A DNA stretch of 64,000 nt, taken from contig JACAAK010000005.1 of the NCBI GenBank assembly GCA_025093985.1, positions 2,356,001 to 2,420,000 of the forward strand, read 5' to 3'. Positions 1-11,603 of the stretch are shown one piece after another. This DNA comes from Calvatia gigantea. Its lineage: Eukaryota > Basidiomycota > Agaricomycetes > Agaricales > Lycoperdaceae. The position numbers and the translations under genes are program-made. Numbering within the stretch: the stretch's first letter is position 1; every line of letters starts with the position of its first letter. The notes under the pieces were generated by a model. That model saw only the letters and a program-made list of their open reading frames with translations, did no database searches and was not told the origin of the DNA.

Positions 1-2469
1 AGTCGTCAATCGACAGCCAGATATCCGCAGCGTCCCCAGCTGCCAGGACATTCTCAATGCCTCTCATACCCTCATCCTCCTCCCAGCCGTCTTCTGCTGT
101 TGAGGGTCAATCACATGACCATAGACCACCCGTCCTTAAAACTGTATCTACGCCAAGAGTCAAGCACACCTATGCAGGCCAATCCCGCTCTTTCCTTATA
201 TCCCTCCCTGTTGGAGATATCGGTCCCGATGCAATCCCGGGGGTCGAAAGCCAGGAGGATGAGTACCTTGAACAGGAGTCCTACTCCTCTCTTCGCCTGC
301 GCTGGGGTGTCGATAACTCAGAGGACGACCCGGTACCCACGACGCCTTCCAAGTCCAAGTCTAAATCCATTAACGGCACCCCCTCGCGCAAGGGAAAGGG
401 AAAGGCACCAACAGCCTATCTTCCTCCGAACATGATGAACCCACTGAAGAGTATTACGGAGTTGAGGAGTAAGGGCCAGTCAAGGATGTTTTTGGACGAA
501 GTGGGCTATTTGTTCGAAGGAATGGACCCTTCAAATAGTGCAGGTTTGAAAAGATCCAGGTGAGTAGCGCGGTGCTCAGCCAAAGTTCCTATTGTAACAA
601 CACCACAGTGCTTCGGAGATTACTATGAAGCTCTGTGACGAAGAGTTTGCCCGAAAGGCTAAGGCCGCTGACTTCTATCACAAAACTTGGGATGTTTTCC
701 TGAAAGCTGGCGCGGGTCGAGGCGAGGACAGGTTGTTGGACATTCTGTTGGTTTTCTTCGTTGCATTAATCGCACGAAACCTGGACACCTTGATTGAGCT
801 AGTTCGTCAAGGAACCAACCCTCACGCCAGCGGCACTGAGGATAAGGAAGAATACCCTGACACCCTCGCCAGCATCCTTTTCTTCATCCTCAAGAACTCA
901 GCAGACATTGACCCTCTGGCAATGATCTCAGCAACCGACCTAGAATTTAAACAAATTGGCTTAAGCAGGAAGGATAAAGTTATGGTACGTCTCTCAGCAC
1001 CACACGGCCGTCTGTCACACTCACGAGTTTTTAGCTATCCAGTGTACATTCCACAATATCCCGCAGCTCTCGGTTATTTCCCGATAACACACCAGTACGC
1101 AGACTCCTTTACCTCGGGTACGACTCAAACTTCAACTCCGGAGTAGGTCACAACTGCGCTCTTGACAACTCACACGTTGCGAAACCTTCCGCCCGATCTC
1201 ATTCCGCCAGCCCACATGTCCGATCTCCTCCATTCCTTGCGCAAACTTTTCAGTATATCCTTCCCTCCGAACCATCCATTCGACGGCGGTTATCCACTTG
1301 AGTCACACAGAGAGCCTCATTATGAGTGTATTCGCAATCATCTCCACCTTCTCGAATTGCTCCTCCTTAACAATTTGAGCCGCTCTTCTGGGCGTGAAGA
1401 CGATGAGGATCAGATCTCCGAAGACATAAGGGCAGCGAGGGATGTTTGGCTCCTTGACGGGTTGATTGCGATCGCTGTATGCGCTGAAATCAAGCTGCGA
1501 GAGAAGGAAGTTGTCGATTCAGGTCCGTATTGTATTCCGCTTCCCTTCACGCTCCTTCCATTCAATGTGTTTTTTGTAGTATCAGAATGCCTGGAAGTTT
1601 TGCTACGTGTCCTTGTAAACCTAACACACGGCGACGAGAATTGGACGAGAGGTGTTATCAACAACCCATATGCGACCACTTTTATAATCCGATTACTTGC
1701 CTCTTCTGGTCTCGCTCAGTCCTCTTCTGTCCCAGGCATCAGGCCCAAATCCGAAGAGGGGATCGACAATGATAGTGGCGATGATGAGCTCTCTCAGGAA
1801 CGACCAACACCAAATTGCACCTTTGATCGACTCTGCCTTGCTCTCGGTTTACTCACCAACCTTGTACAAAGTGCACCGGAGTTTAAGCATACATTACAAC
1901 AAACTAGTAAGCAAGCGCTCCTTCTGTACCTGTTTTCCTTCACATTCACGCATAATTCTCCTTCCTCTATAGAAGTCTCACCGAAATGCTCATTAAAGGA
2001 CACGTCGTGCGCCAGAGCATGTAGTTGTCGAGGCTCGCTTAATGCGCTCCAAATCCTCGCCAAAGTATACAACAAACATTTCCCCCCGATTTCCGATATC
2101 AACCCACCAAGGACCAAGACAAAGTCCAAAATCAAGCTTGAACCCTCTCCCACGCCTCCCCCTCCACCAGTCAATTCTGACCACCTTTCCTCGACAACGA
2201 TAGCCGAAGCAGATGCCTCACTTATCCAAGCGACATTATCTATCCTCTTCGGTCTGCTCATGGACGATTCACCTTTCAATCAAGCCGAAATTCTTGGTGC
2301 TATGAGCACGTGCGGAGGTGATAGAACAAAACTTGGGAAACTGGTCGAACAGGCAAAAGAATTTGTCGCATTCTACAACGCCATAAATAGCGAGAAAACG
2401 GAAGAGAGGGAGGACGGAAATGCGGGTGAGGTAGTAAGGATTTTGGAGAAGCTGAGAGACGGATGTTAA
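1..2469 (+). CDS. wapl: WAPL-like cohesin release factor (5' end outside window)
   Basis: WAPL-domain protein, which in other eukaryotes opens the cohesin ring together with Pds5. The frame is open from base 3, so the true start lies upstream. Family hallmarks are the stretch RWGVDNSEDDP (about 300-335) and the block SITELRSKGQSRMFLDEVGY (about 450-510), followed by LCDEEFARKAKAADF in the next exon. Intron 1 is 560-608 and joins SNSAGLKRS to ASEITMKL in frame. A second intron opens at 985 (gtacgt) and most likely ends near 1146, though that acceptor is the weakest point of the model. A 57-nt in-frame intron is likely at 1523-1579. The C-terminal part is helical-repeat-like and ends at TAA 2467-2469. 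It is convergent with Argonaute, with 216 nt between stop codons. The identity rests on recognised family blocks, not on a search. Confidence 0.82.
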
Positions 2470-2685
2470 CCTATGTACTTGGTCGAGGTTGGATTTTTTG
2501 GACGAATTGGATAAAAGATCAAATTGTTAACATTCACTTGTGTATTCGACAGATTAAGCAATTCGCGGAAACATTCGAAATCATAGGCGACAAAAAAGCA
2601 AGACAGCATAGCGAGATCGTACAAGTACAAACGAAGAAATTACGGCCGTTCACGTTGACGTATTGAAGCACCATTCGTACCCACG
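2470..2685. other. Intergenic gap between convergent genes
   Basis: 216 nt between the stop codons of WAPL (+) and Argonaute (-). I see no open frame of note. The two transcripts' 3' UTRs almost certainly share or overlap this space. Confidence 0.6.
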
Positions 2686-5600
2686 TCACTACATTTATTC
2701 TCAGCTATGTTCTGTGTCTCTGAAGGAAAACGCCTTACCATGAAATACATATTCCCGGCTTGGTTGTCGTGCAACGGCTTGAACCGTCCCCCCGTACTCC
2801 CAGAACTGGCCCCAGCCATCGACGAAGCGGTATCTGAACTTGAAGCTGGGTCATAGTGATTCTTGGCACGCTTGCAGACGAGATGTGCATCTGGTCAGGC
2901 TCAGAAGTCAGTTGTTGAATCCCAAGATGAAGGAAAGGAGGACAAACAGTAGACCGGGGCAGGAATAGAGACGGAACGCGTGGCGCGCGCAAAGATATGA
3001 CAAAGCGAGAAGGACAACGACTGGAGGCTGTCCGCACTGAAGGACCAGAAACACGTCAGCTCTATAGCAGACACTACCACCCGAAGAACATACTTGAATT
3101 TATTCTCCTATTAAATCGCATTTAGTGAGTTACGAAAGGAAAGTAGTTCAAGGAAATAACACACGTCGTGTACGACCTAGGTGATATCGCAAACCATCAG
3201 TACAAGACGAGAATCGATTCGTGAGAAACGCACGGAGTAGTGGCTAGGTCGGCTCGTCCCAATCAGACCCCCATGACTCAACAAGTAATAGTCAAAGTCA
3301 ACAGGGTGTGTGACGATCTGGTCAACAACCATGCCAGCAGGACAGTTTCCACTCTTGGGATCTGCTTGGTTTCTGTCATTTGGATTTTGAGGACAGAACC
3401 TTGACCGCGGGCTGCATGAGTAAAACCACCTAGGAGTGTGAGGAATGGGATGCACCTATAATGGTGACGTTTCCCGACGACGACAAGCGTGATCTTCGGA
3501 TTGAATTTCGCCTCACGACACGCATCTGGGGATCAATTGACCTCGTTGACCTGAGCTATCCACTGAACTACAATGTACCTTTGATCGCTCTGAGTTCTAA
3601 AAGATCAAGGCTTTAGAGGTGGCAGATGTCTTATAGCAATGTAGAACACACCATTATCCCGAACAACCTCGAATTCTCCCTCGGAAACGCCATCTGCACA
3701 GGCGGACATCAGTAAAGGAACGACCAATTAGTTCGTGAAACACACCTCTGAAAAATAACAGACGCTTCGGACTCGCCGTCTTGGGATCTCTCCTCTCGAC
3801 CATAGCCTGATATCCCTTAAACTTATTGAAGATATGCTGCATTGTTCAATCAAATCAATTTAAGAAGCTGACCACACCCGTAAAGTCTCACAAGACACAT
3901 TGATTTTAGATCAAGGATCTCCTCCTTCCTACCTTCTTGCGCTCGGGATGCCGCGACGTACTTGACTGCATTTGAGTCGACGCTTCCGACGACGGAAGCA
4001 TATGACGGTCTGTCGACAGTGTGAGGGGCCGGGTGCATGACATCAGCACCTACATAAGGCATATCCTATATGAATTCATCACAACAGAAGTTCTCGTGGC
4101 TCATACCAAGGATGATGGTAGATTCGCGCAGGAAATCTGCCCCTCGGTTGTCAGGGTCGAGAATAGAGTTGATACCACCAAGTTTCGGATTGATCCTTAA
4201 AAAAAAGTGATGAACAGGTTGAAAGATGTTAAAAAAACAATAATGAACTTCAAGAGGACGTTATTCCAGAACTGGTCGTTCGCCCTAAGACATTTTGATG
4301 CTTGCATACATTGCGTCGGGACCCCTTTCTATACACATGCAATTGAGGCTGGACATAAACAGGATTTGGGCTGGAGAGCGACGAACCGTGACGTCGCCGA
4401 AACTGGGATCTCCCTTGAACATACTGATCCATACGAGGTGAACAACACTTACTGCTTGATGGCAGTGTAAACGTCACCAGCGACGTTCGGGAGAATGATA
4501 ATGAACAATGAAGGACCTTCTTTGCCTTGCTCGGGCCCTTCGGCGAGGCAATCTCGGCCCGCTTGTATGAGTTGCTATCGCTGAATATGACTTCACCAGT
4601 GGATGTGAAGTGAAGGTAATGACCAACCTGAGGGATATTTCCCTGTCCATTACACCATTTGATAATGGGCCGATCCATCATCACGGTCATTCCTGTGTGA
4701 AGGATCGGCATGCATTGTTCCCAGTGGACACACAACACTTACCTCTTGCGCGTGCTCCACGAACTAGGTCTTGAACCACACGCTCTGCAGCCACGTTATT
4801 GAAACGCTGTTGGGATTCATATATGATGACGACCCATTTCCGGATGGTGGCCGGGCGATAAAACTTCTTGTCAACCCTTAGAACATGGATTAACAGATAG
4901 TCAATGCTCAGACACGGACATTAAAACTCACATATTCCACATCCCATTGTTTGGCCGCTACAGACAATGTTAAGGCATTAATGGGTAAAAGCCGGTAAGA
5001 AACTCACAACAGACTTCTCCTTGCTTGCTGCATTATAATGCAGCGGCGGCGTCGGGAGCACCCGAGCAGGAATGGCAAGAGGCTCAGAAGATACAAGCTC
5101 GATCCCGAAGTTCTGGACGATCGGAGACCGCTCGAACGATAATAGCTAGAATCCGAATTTACTTAAGTCGATTAACCGTTAAGAGGCCATGGTAAAACTC
5201 ACATCGAGACCTTTCCGTATGTCACGGAAACGGTCAGCCGGTCTCATCCTCGAGAATTCAACCATCTCTCTGGTTTTGTCCTGGAATAGTTCTTTCTTCA
5301 TGATCTTGCCCTCAGGCACTACGCACAGCTCGAGTGGTATCAAAGCTCCTGTTTCAACCTGAAATGATCAGAGGACGTCCGGGGTAATGCAAAATGGGAT
5401 TGGCGAATACTACTCACCTCGACACAGACAACATCAGGCCACCTAAGGGTCCTGTTGGTTTCAGTTTGGAAATATGTGGCGACGTCCATTGTCCGGCCGT
5501 TGAAATCAAAGGTCAAGTCGCGAGCACCCGCTTTGCTCACGCCCTTGATCGTCCGATTCCTATTGTTGTGGATGGCCTTGACTGACAGGTTTAATAGGAA

Positions 5601-6923
5601 GCCAGCGAGTGCTCTGATTCTCCTTGGCGTGAAACCATGCCTCGGTGCAAGGAGACGGGGGTCTCGCGCCTCAAAAAAGCTCAAGCAGACGTCCAGCAAC
5701 GGGCCGGATTTGTACATCATCGCCGTTGTGATATCGACATTGATGAGCATCCGTCCCGATGCAGGCCGGACAGACTGGAAGTAGCCGCGCCAAAGTTCCA
5801 CACCTCCACCTATGTCCCTTTTCTCCGAAGGTACAAAGAAGGATTTCGAGTTCGTCGGGTACTGGAATATAACTTCCATACGAATAGCTACGTTAAGGGA
5901 CTAACATTACATGTTAACCTCCTGCCATTTGGTATATTAATTAGAAAACTCACCATAATGGTGGTGAGGATAGCGTTATCAGCACTCTGCTGTCCGGCCA
6001 AGAATTCGTGAAGTAACCTTAAGGGAAGGTTGATCAGCACCGCGTTCAGCATCATGAGACTGTTAGAACATACTGAGGATTGAGATTAGCCACTTTGGTT
6101 ACTTTAACTTCATACACTTTGGGAGGTCGACGTGCATCTGGGTTGGGTGGCTGAAGGCTGAATGAATACTTGATCCAGTGTCAGTTAGAGAGATTGCCGA
6201 AGAAGTCAAACAACGATACCTACACTGGCAGAATTGGATGGACCAAGTGGTAAATCTCGTGTCGCAAACATGTTCTTACGACCGTCGTATACCGCAAGGG
6301 GGTTGAAGGTGGTTGGGTCTACCACAGTTTGCAAATGCCTAATGACCTTGATGTTGAACGCAACAGATTCGCTTTCGGGGTGGATCGCTATGCAAAGGAT
6401 GAAAATGGCCGCGAGGTAAAACTTTGCAGTATTTTAGCTGTGATACTCACCGACTATTTGGCAAGAACGAACGCGGATCAGTGTCTGTAGCAAAACCACC
6501 ATTGACAAACCACATACCATCATAATGCCTGATGAATATCCTCGGGGATTGTAACCTCATACGCATTCACGTTCACAGTCAAGGCTCTCATGGAAAGTGT
6601 TCCATAGTTCGGTCTCTTTACGATTACCGAGCGAACATGACCTTATGTCCGAAAGAATGTCCATATAAACCCAACCCTGATAAAATCTCAGAATACTTAC
6701 CAGCGGCGATGCTAGATCGACCAATGGCAGGAGTGGCAGCGGCGGCAGTAGGAGCAGGAGCGGGGGCTGGAGGAGTTTGGTGCGGAGGAGGGGCACCGGG
6801 AGCAGGCGCAGCACCTCCACGGCCACCCCCACCTCCTCCACCTCCCCCACCTCCTCGCCCACCACGTCCACCACGTCCACGTTGGGCAGGGCTACCTCTA
6901 ATAGGAGCTGTACGCGGAGGCAT
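2686..6923 (-). CDS. ago: Argonaute (PIWI-type small-RNA-guided slicer)
   Basis: RNA-silencing effector. The start at 6923 gives [10 protein letters not shown] followed by a Gly/Arg-rich, then Pro/Ala-rich, disordered segment (exon 1 to about 6700). The N/L1 region contains [16 protein letters not shown] and [13 protein letters not shown] (about 5800-5720), and the PAZ-end region [14 protein letters not shown] lies near 5215-5255. The PIWI domain is complete. [11 protein letters not shown] carries the first catalytic Asp (about 4060). An E-containing finger region follows [23 protein letters not shown] carries the second Asp, whose codon is completed across an intron near 3690-3745. [15 protein letters not shown] and RPSHYSV supply the catalytic His (about 3225-3310). 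Many introns of about 50-60 nt interrupt it. The C-terminus NMYFM is followed by a 50-nt intron (2738-2689) and then TGA. All slicer residues appear present, so I infer an active enzyme. Confidence 0.9.
6780..6895. repeat. Low-complexity Gly/Arg-coding tract in Argonaute exon 1
   Basis: A GC-rich run of cctcc/ccacc units that codes on the minus strand for the RGG-rich N-terminus of Argonaute. It also creates long spurious open frames on the other strand and in other frames. RGG-type termini are common in Argonautes and are thought to bind RNA or arginine methyltransferases. That function is general knowledge, not something shown here. Confidence 0.8.
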
Positions 6924-7736
6924 ATTGGTCAAGAGCAAAGCTGATAACGAGAAGCAATCGTCAGCAATCCAATTTATATCGGATTGCGTTGGACCCGGGA
7001 CACTCACCTATATTTAGTTAATAACGCCCCCCCCTGGTTCTCGTTAATCCCGGCTGTCGCGCAGCCTGGGAACTTCGTGTTACATAGAGCTCTTGTCCGG
7101 CTCTGGGCAGGTGGGGTTTGTCGAATAGTATGGTTCATTTTAAGGTGACGACGACTGTGGTAGCAAATGTGTTGTATTCGGGACTCGCCCTGGCATACCT
7201 TCCACCTCCAGAATTTTACCTCCATGCAACGCCCGCACCCAACACCACAATACGCCTGCGGAAAGGCCCCGGCCGGCACGTCGGACACCCAACAGCCAAC
7301 AGCATTACGAGAACAGGTGTGTAGAATCGAGAATTCTTCGTTGCCATCTCCTGGGGTCTTTCGTGGAAGATTCCTTCCGCAGTTGTGGTAAGTACGTGAT
7401 TCTGTGGATAAAAATAAAGCATTGTCCCCATCACATTCTTCACCAGTCGCGTTGTCGGCTAGAGAACAATCTGGAACCATTTTCGTTACACCAGACAAGA
7501 AATTTGGTGAACCCACTTATCCCCGTGGAAGAATTCAAATGCTTTTTATACGCAAGAGACGACTTTTTAGATAAGTGGCTAGGGTCGAAGCCCAGTATTA
7601 AGTTTATAAGTGCCGTCAAATTACTGGAAGCTACCAGAAGAACAAGTACTCTATGAACCGGATCGCTAATCAGCAAATCGTTGTTCCTGGAAAATTTGTA
7701 TTCACCTAAGTAATACAAGTCCTGTCGCAAAAATCA
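6924..7736. other. Intergenic region upstream of Argonaute
   Basis: This holds the Argonaute promoter and 5' leader and the 3' end of tRNase Z. An unassigned Cys-rich open frame of about 170 codons runs on the minus strand (7516-7004). It resembles no family I know, and its stop lies just upstream of the Argonaute ATG. It may be a transcribed leader or chance. Confidence 0.4.
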
Positions 7737-10700
7737 TCACCCATTCAATGTCCCTTCTACTGTCGTGTGCAAATCCTCATCGCCCTCCTCCGCTGAATCT
7801 TTGAAACATTGCTCAATAGCTGGAAGGTACAAGTTCGCTTTCCACATCTTGTCGAGATTTATCTCCATCAGATCAAAGGCAAGCGTGACAAGAGGGTCTT
7901 TTCGTTCAGAAATATTTTCTTCCGGTGGTGCGACCACTGAAGGTGGCATTTTCGGGTAACGTGCGGAAAAATGAGTCAGGAGAACATTCTTTGCATTCAT
8001 ACTGTAAACAAAGGAAGTTGTAGGTACATGCAGAGTCACACAATGAGAGACCAAACACGTACTCTCGCGCAATTTGTATTGCCTGCCCAACGGTGCTATG
8101 CGCCTTGGATTTAGCGAGTTCCTCCTGGTCGTCTCCCATTGTTGCCTCATGAATGAGTAACGTAGCATTGGAAGCCACTTTCGGTAAATTTTGGGTTGGC
8201 ATGGTATCCCCGGAGAAGCTACTTTGTTTCAGCAATAAGTTTCACAAGGAGAGGTGAGCGTACGCTATACTCCAACCGTCTTTATGTTTAAAATACACGC
8301 CAAAAGCTTTCGTGCGATGGTATACGTCGATTGTCTTAAATGTCTCCAAGTCCAAATGATAGTACATATCCTTGGCATGCTTTCTTGACCTAAAAAGCTG
8401 GTTTCAGTCTCTACATACAAAACACCGACAAAGCACAAACAATTGAAGATCCAACCAAGGCTCATCCCCACCAACGCGCCACATTCCCATCTTTGGATAC
8501 TCATCATACTTGAAATTCAATGCATCGCTCATAATCTGAACGACCCCGTTTTCTTGGGGGTCATCGCACAACCCAATGTCTTCCAAGCAGTGATACTCCT
8601 TGAGATAGAGGTGAACAGGTCGTATCGAGACGACATAAAGCGGGTGTTTCGGAGGTTCCGGGAGCTGATGACAAATATAGTTTAGCACAAGAATGCCACC
8701 TGAATGGTAGGCCGTACGAGTTTTCGTTGTCTCAGTAACTTCGCCAGACCCATATGATGATCCGCATGTACATGGCTCACAAAGATGCACTTGAGGTCCG
8801 CTAGAACATCGTGGACACTCAGCCCATTGCCGCAGGAACTCCTCCCAAACCGACGTGTCAACTGTCCCATTGTGCCTTCCCCCGAATCCAACAGTATATT
8901 ACCACTCGGTGTCCGGACTAAAGTCGAGGAAACTGGTACGCCGCGCGTCAGGAAATCTCATCACCGGAATCCAGGGGAACACGGCTCTCACCATTCCGAT
9001 ATTTGTTCGGTACAGCACTTCCGGTTCCCAATGGTAGAATGGTGACATCCGACGGCTGTTCACCTGGAATTATAGGATGTAGAGAAATGGCATCTTTAGC
9101 TCTGTCAAATGCAAGAGCGGTGGTCTCTGGCAAAGGTTGTAGTTGGGCGAAAGCAGAATGGAATCGATCGTCTGGAACAGATGAATCCAGTTGTGGTAAA
9201 CCAGCAGGCCGGATAGGGATGGTGAGGTTCGCAGACAGTACACGAACATTTTGGGGGAGGAGGGCGACAGCTTTGAGTCAACATGAGTCCTTGATCAAAA
9301 AAAAAAAATGGAGTGGCTATGCAAGCGTACAGGTCAGGGGTTTTTCTGGCGAAAGGTTAAACTGAGGAAGGGGAAACGCCTCAGGATCAAGCTGGAACAG
9401 CCGATATTGGTTGAAACCATGGCTAGTGAATGTGACCGGGTTAGGGATGTGCTCGGGAGACGACACAATATGCTGCGAATATCCCGTTAGAAACCGCAAG
9501 GACGTCGTACATGCTAGAAAATACCTCTACTGTTTCGGGAAATCCGTTCAAGAACTTCATGTATCGCGCGTCTTCTAGCACTCCGGAACCAAGCAGATGA
9601 TACACTACCCTCACCGTATGATTCTCCAAATCATGAGAATCTGGTGAATGGAAGCGCTTGTACACCGTATCAAAGGAACGAATGACAGAAGGAATCATCT
9701 CGGCGGAGGGCACATCAAGAATGATCACTGCTGCAGGAGGATCGCCCTTGCTCATACAGTCCTCGGGGCGCACAGTCCTTGTTTCTGGTCCCTGGGGACC
9801 GTTTACTTCAAATTGGATAGTCTCCCCACGTGTAAGTTTCCCTCGCAGAGCATTGAATGGGACACCGAGTTCGGTGATTTTCTTTCCGTCAATTCGACCA
9901 CGTACACGAGGACCAACGACAATATAAGCCAACGTCGATGATTGCGGGAATATGGGTGGGAAGGAAAATGGCGGCAGTTGCTTATAGAACCAAAGAGGAA
10001 GATTCTTCCGATGGTATTCGTCTAGGGCTGGTGCGCCTCCTTCTCTTGACGATCCTGTCTGGGCCAACTTAGCATTGATAACGACAGAATGGAAGAATTA
10101 AACATACGGAATTCTGCGCAGATTGCTTTGGTTTGAACATATGGTGTATCGCGCCCTCTCTATACTCGCTCGAACCGAACTCCGAAGCAGATCGTTGATC
10201 CTCCAATTTTGGAAACTTTGAGGGCCAGTCACCACTTTCAGCCCTCTTGCGTTTCCGATCCGGTTCCAAGCTATCTTCGACAAGACCTTCATAGTTCGGG
10301 AACGCTGGAAGTCTCGATATAGGGAAACAATAGACGGAGACGTTGTCATCTTTGTAGGCAACCTCTGGATTTGAAGCATCCTGTTCAGGAAGGCATTCCC
10401 GAGTAGAGACATCTAACTGCTTCCTAACATAAATTAGACTTCATTTTGTCAATAAAAACGGGCGAAACCCGACCTATACAGATACATCCGCATCGACGCA
10501 AGATAGTGACACAATCCAGGTGGGCCGACAATATCAAGTTTATCAATAGCCGCATCCGCAAAGGACATGAGCATGCCTATTGAAAGCTTCAGCGAAACGA
10601 CCGAAATTCAAATGCAAGAATCGCACCTCCAAGTCCACTTGCTCTCTGAGTCGTGACTTGAGTGAGAAATATACCCTTCATGCGCTTCCAGTTTTTGCGG

Positions 10701-10831
10701 CTTTGGTAAAAAGCTCGGTTCGTATTTTCGCCGACATTAAACATGTACTTCGCATTGTCAAAGGTGATGAGGATTGTAGGTTCCGTGTCATATGACAGAG
10801 GAGTCATGACGGAGGTCGACCAGTTCTGCAT
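7737..10831 (-). CDS. trz1: tRNase Z, long form (ELAC2/Trz1 type)
   Basis: Endonuclease that removes the 3' trailer of pre-tRNAs. It is a two-domain, metallo-beta-lactamase-fold protein. The amino half begins MQNWSTSVMTPLSYDTEP and FNVGENTNRAF, and continues with GVPFNALRGKLTRGETI (about 9870-9820). The carboxy half carries ILPLGTGSAVPNKYRN, LDSGEGTMGQLTRRFG, the zinc motif VSHVHADHHMG (HxHxDH, about 8780-8750), IHEATM (about 8140) and LLTHFSARYP near the C-terminus. The frame extends upstream to 10933 only through a TTG codon, after an in-frame stop, so the first ATG (10831-10829) is used. The gene has many short introns and ends at TGA 7739-7737. Because there is a single gene here, dual nuclear and mitochondrial use is possible, but I see no reliable presequence. 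Confidence 0.88.
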
Positions 10832-11603
10832 ATCCTGAAAGCGGGGTCGTCCTGTAGAAAATAGGCGCAGAAAAGAATGACAGTTTTTGGCCGAACGGAG
10901 TAACAGACACTTCAGCGGCGCCAGCTTGAACAAGGCGAGGTGAAGAAACTACACCCTCGGGCGCTTGAGCTTGAAGAACACACCCAAGTCAAAAAATATC
11001 TGATGTGATCATGTGACTTGTGCGTGAAAGACCAAGATTTCATTGAGGCAACCGAAGTCGAAGCCGCTCACGTTCTATGTAAGTACAAGAATCGCACACC
11101 ATCTTCATAGTTCCTATCTTAGTACTCATGTTTTTCCTGCAGGACCCCCGTTTGTTTCTTGTTGCACATCCACATCGATGGATTCGCTTGCTTTGGGTGG
11201 ACCAACGGAAATCGCCCCTCGCGTACCTAACATATCTTCAGTGAAAAACACTTCCTTCCGAACAGTATCCCACCCATAACAAGTGGAATAACGCCACTGC
11301 GATTTGCGGTTCGGATTCAGTCCTCTGGGACTTAAAAGAAAGGCTTGGTCGTGGCGGGATCATCGTTCCCAAACCGAGGTCTTCACGTGGCCACCAAATT
11401 ATTCTTATGTTGCGGTTGCCCCTCCGGGGCCCTGTGATCTTAGGCATGTGAAGGATCCCTATGCTGTGAATCCATTCCCGGACTAAGGAACCATAGCGTG
11501 TACGATCCGTCCAGACTTGGGAACCCTTGACATTCCAATTCCTCATAAATGCACAACCTCATTTCCCTCCCTGCCTATCCATCCCAGGAACGCCTCCCCC
11601 AAC
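10832..11603. promoter_or_regulatory. Divergent intergenic region, tRNase Z / aminotransferase
   Basis: 772 nt between two divergently transcribed start codons. It must hold both promoters and 5' leaders. I could not assign TATA or specific operator sites. Short open frames inside look like chance. Confidence 0.45.

Noticed and set aside
6532..7017. Plus-strand open frame of about 160 codons rich in Pro and Gly
   Set aside because: Mirror image of the Gly/Arg-coding tract of Argonaute exon 1 on the minus strand.
10832..10933. A mitochondrial presequence for tRNase Z (FKLAPLKCLLLRSAKN...)
   Set aside because: The extension begins with TTG, not ATG, and is preceded by an in-frame stop. The part upstream of 10840 also looks intronic or leader. 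The first ATG is at 10831.
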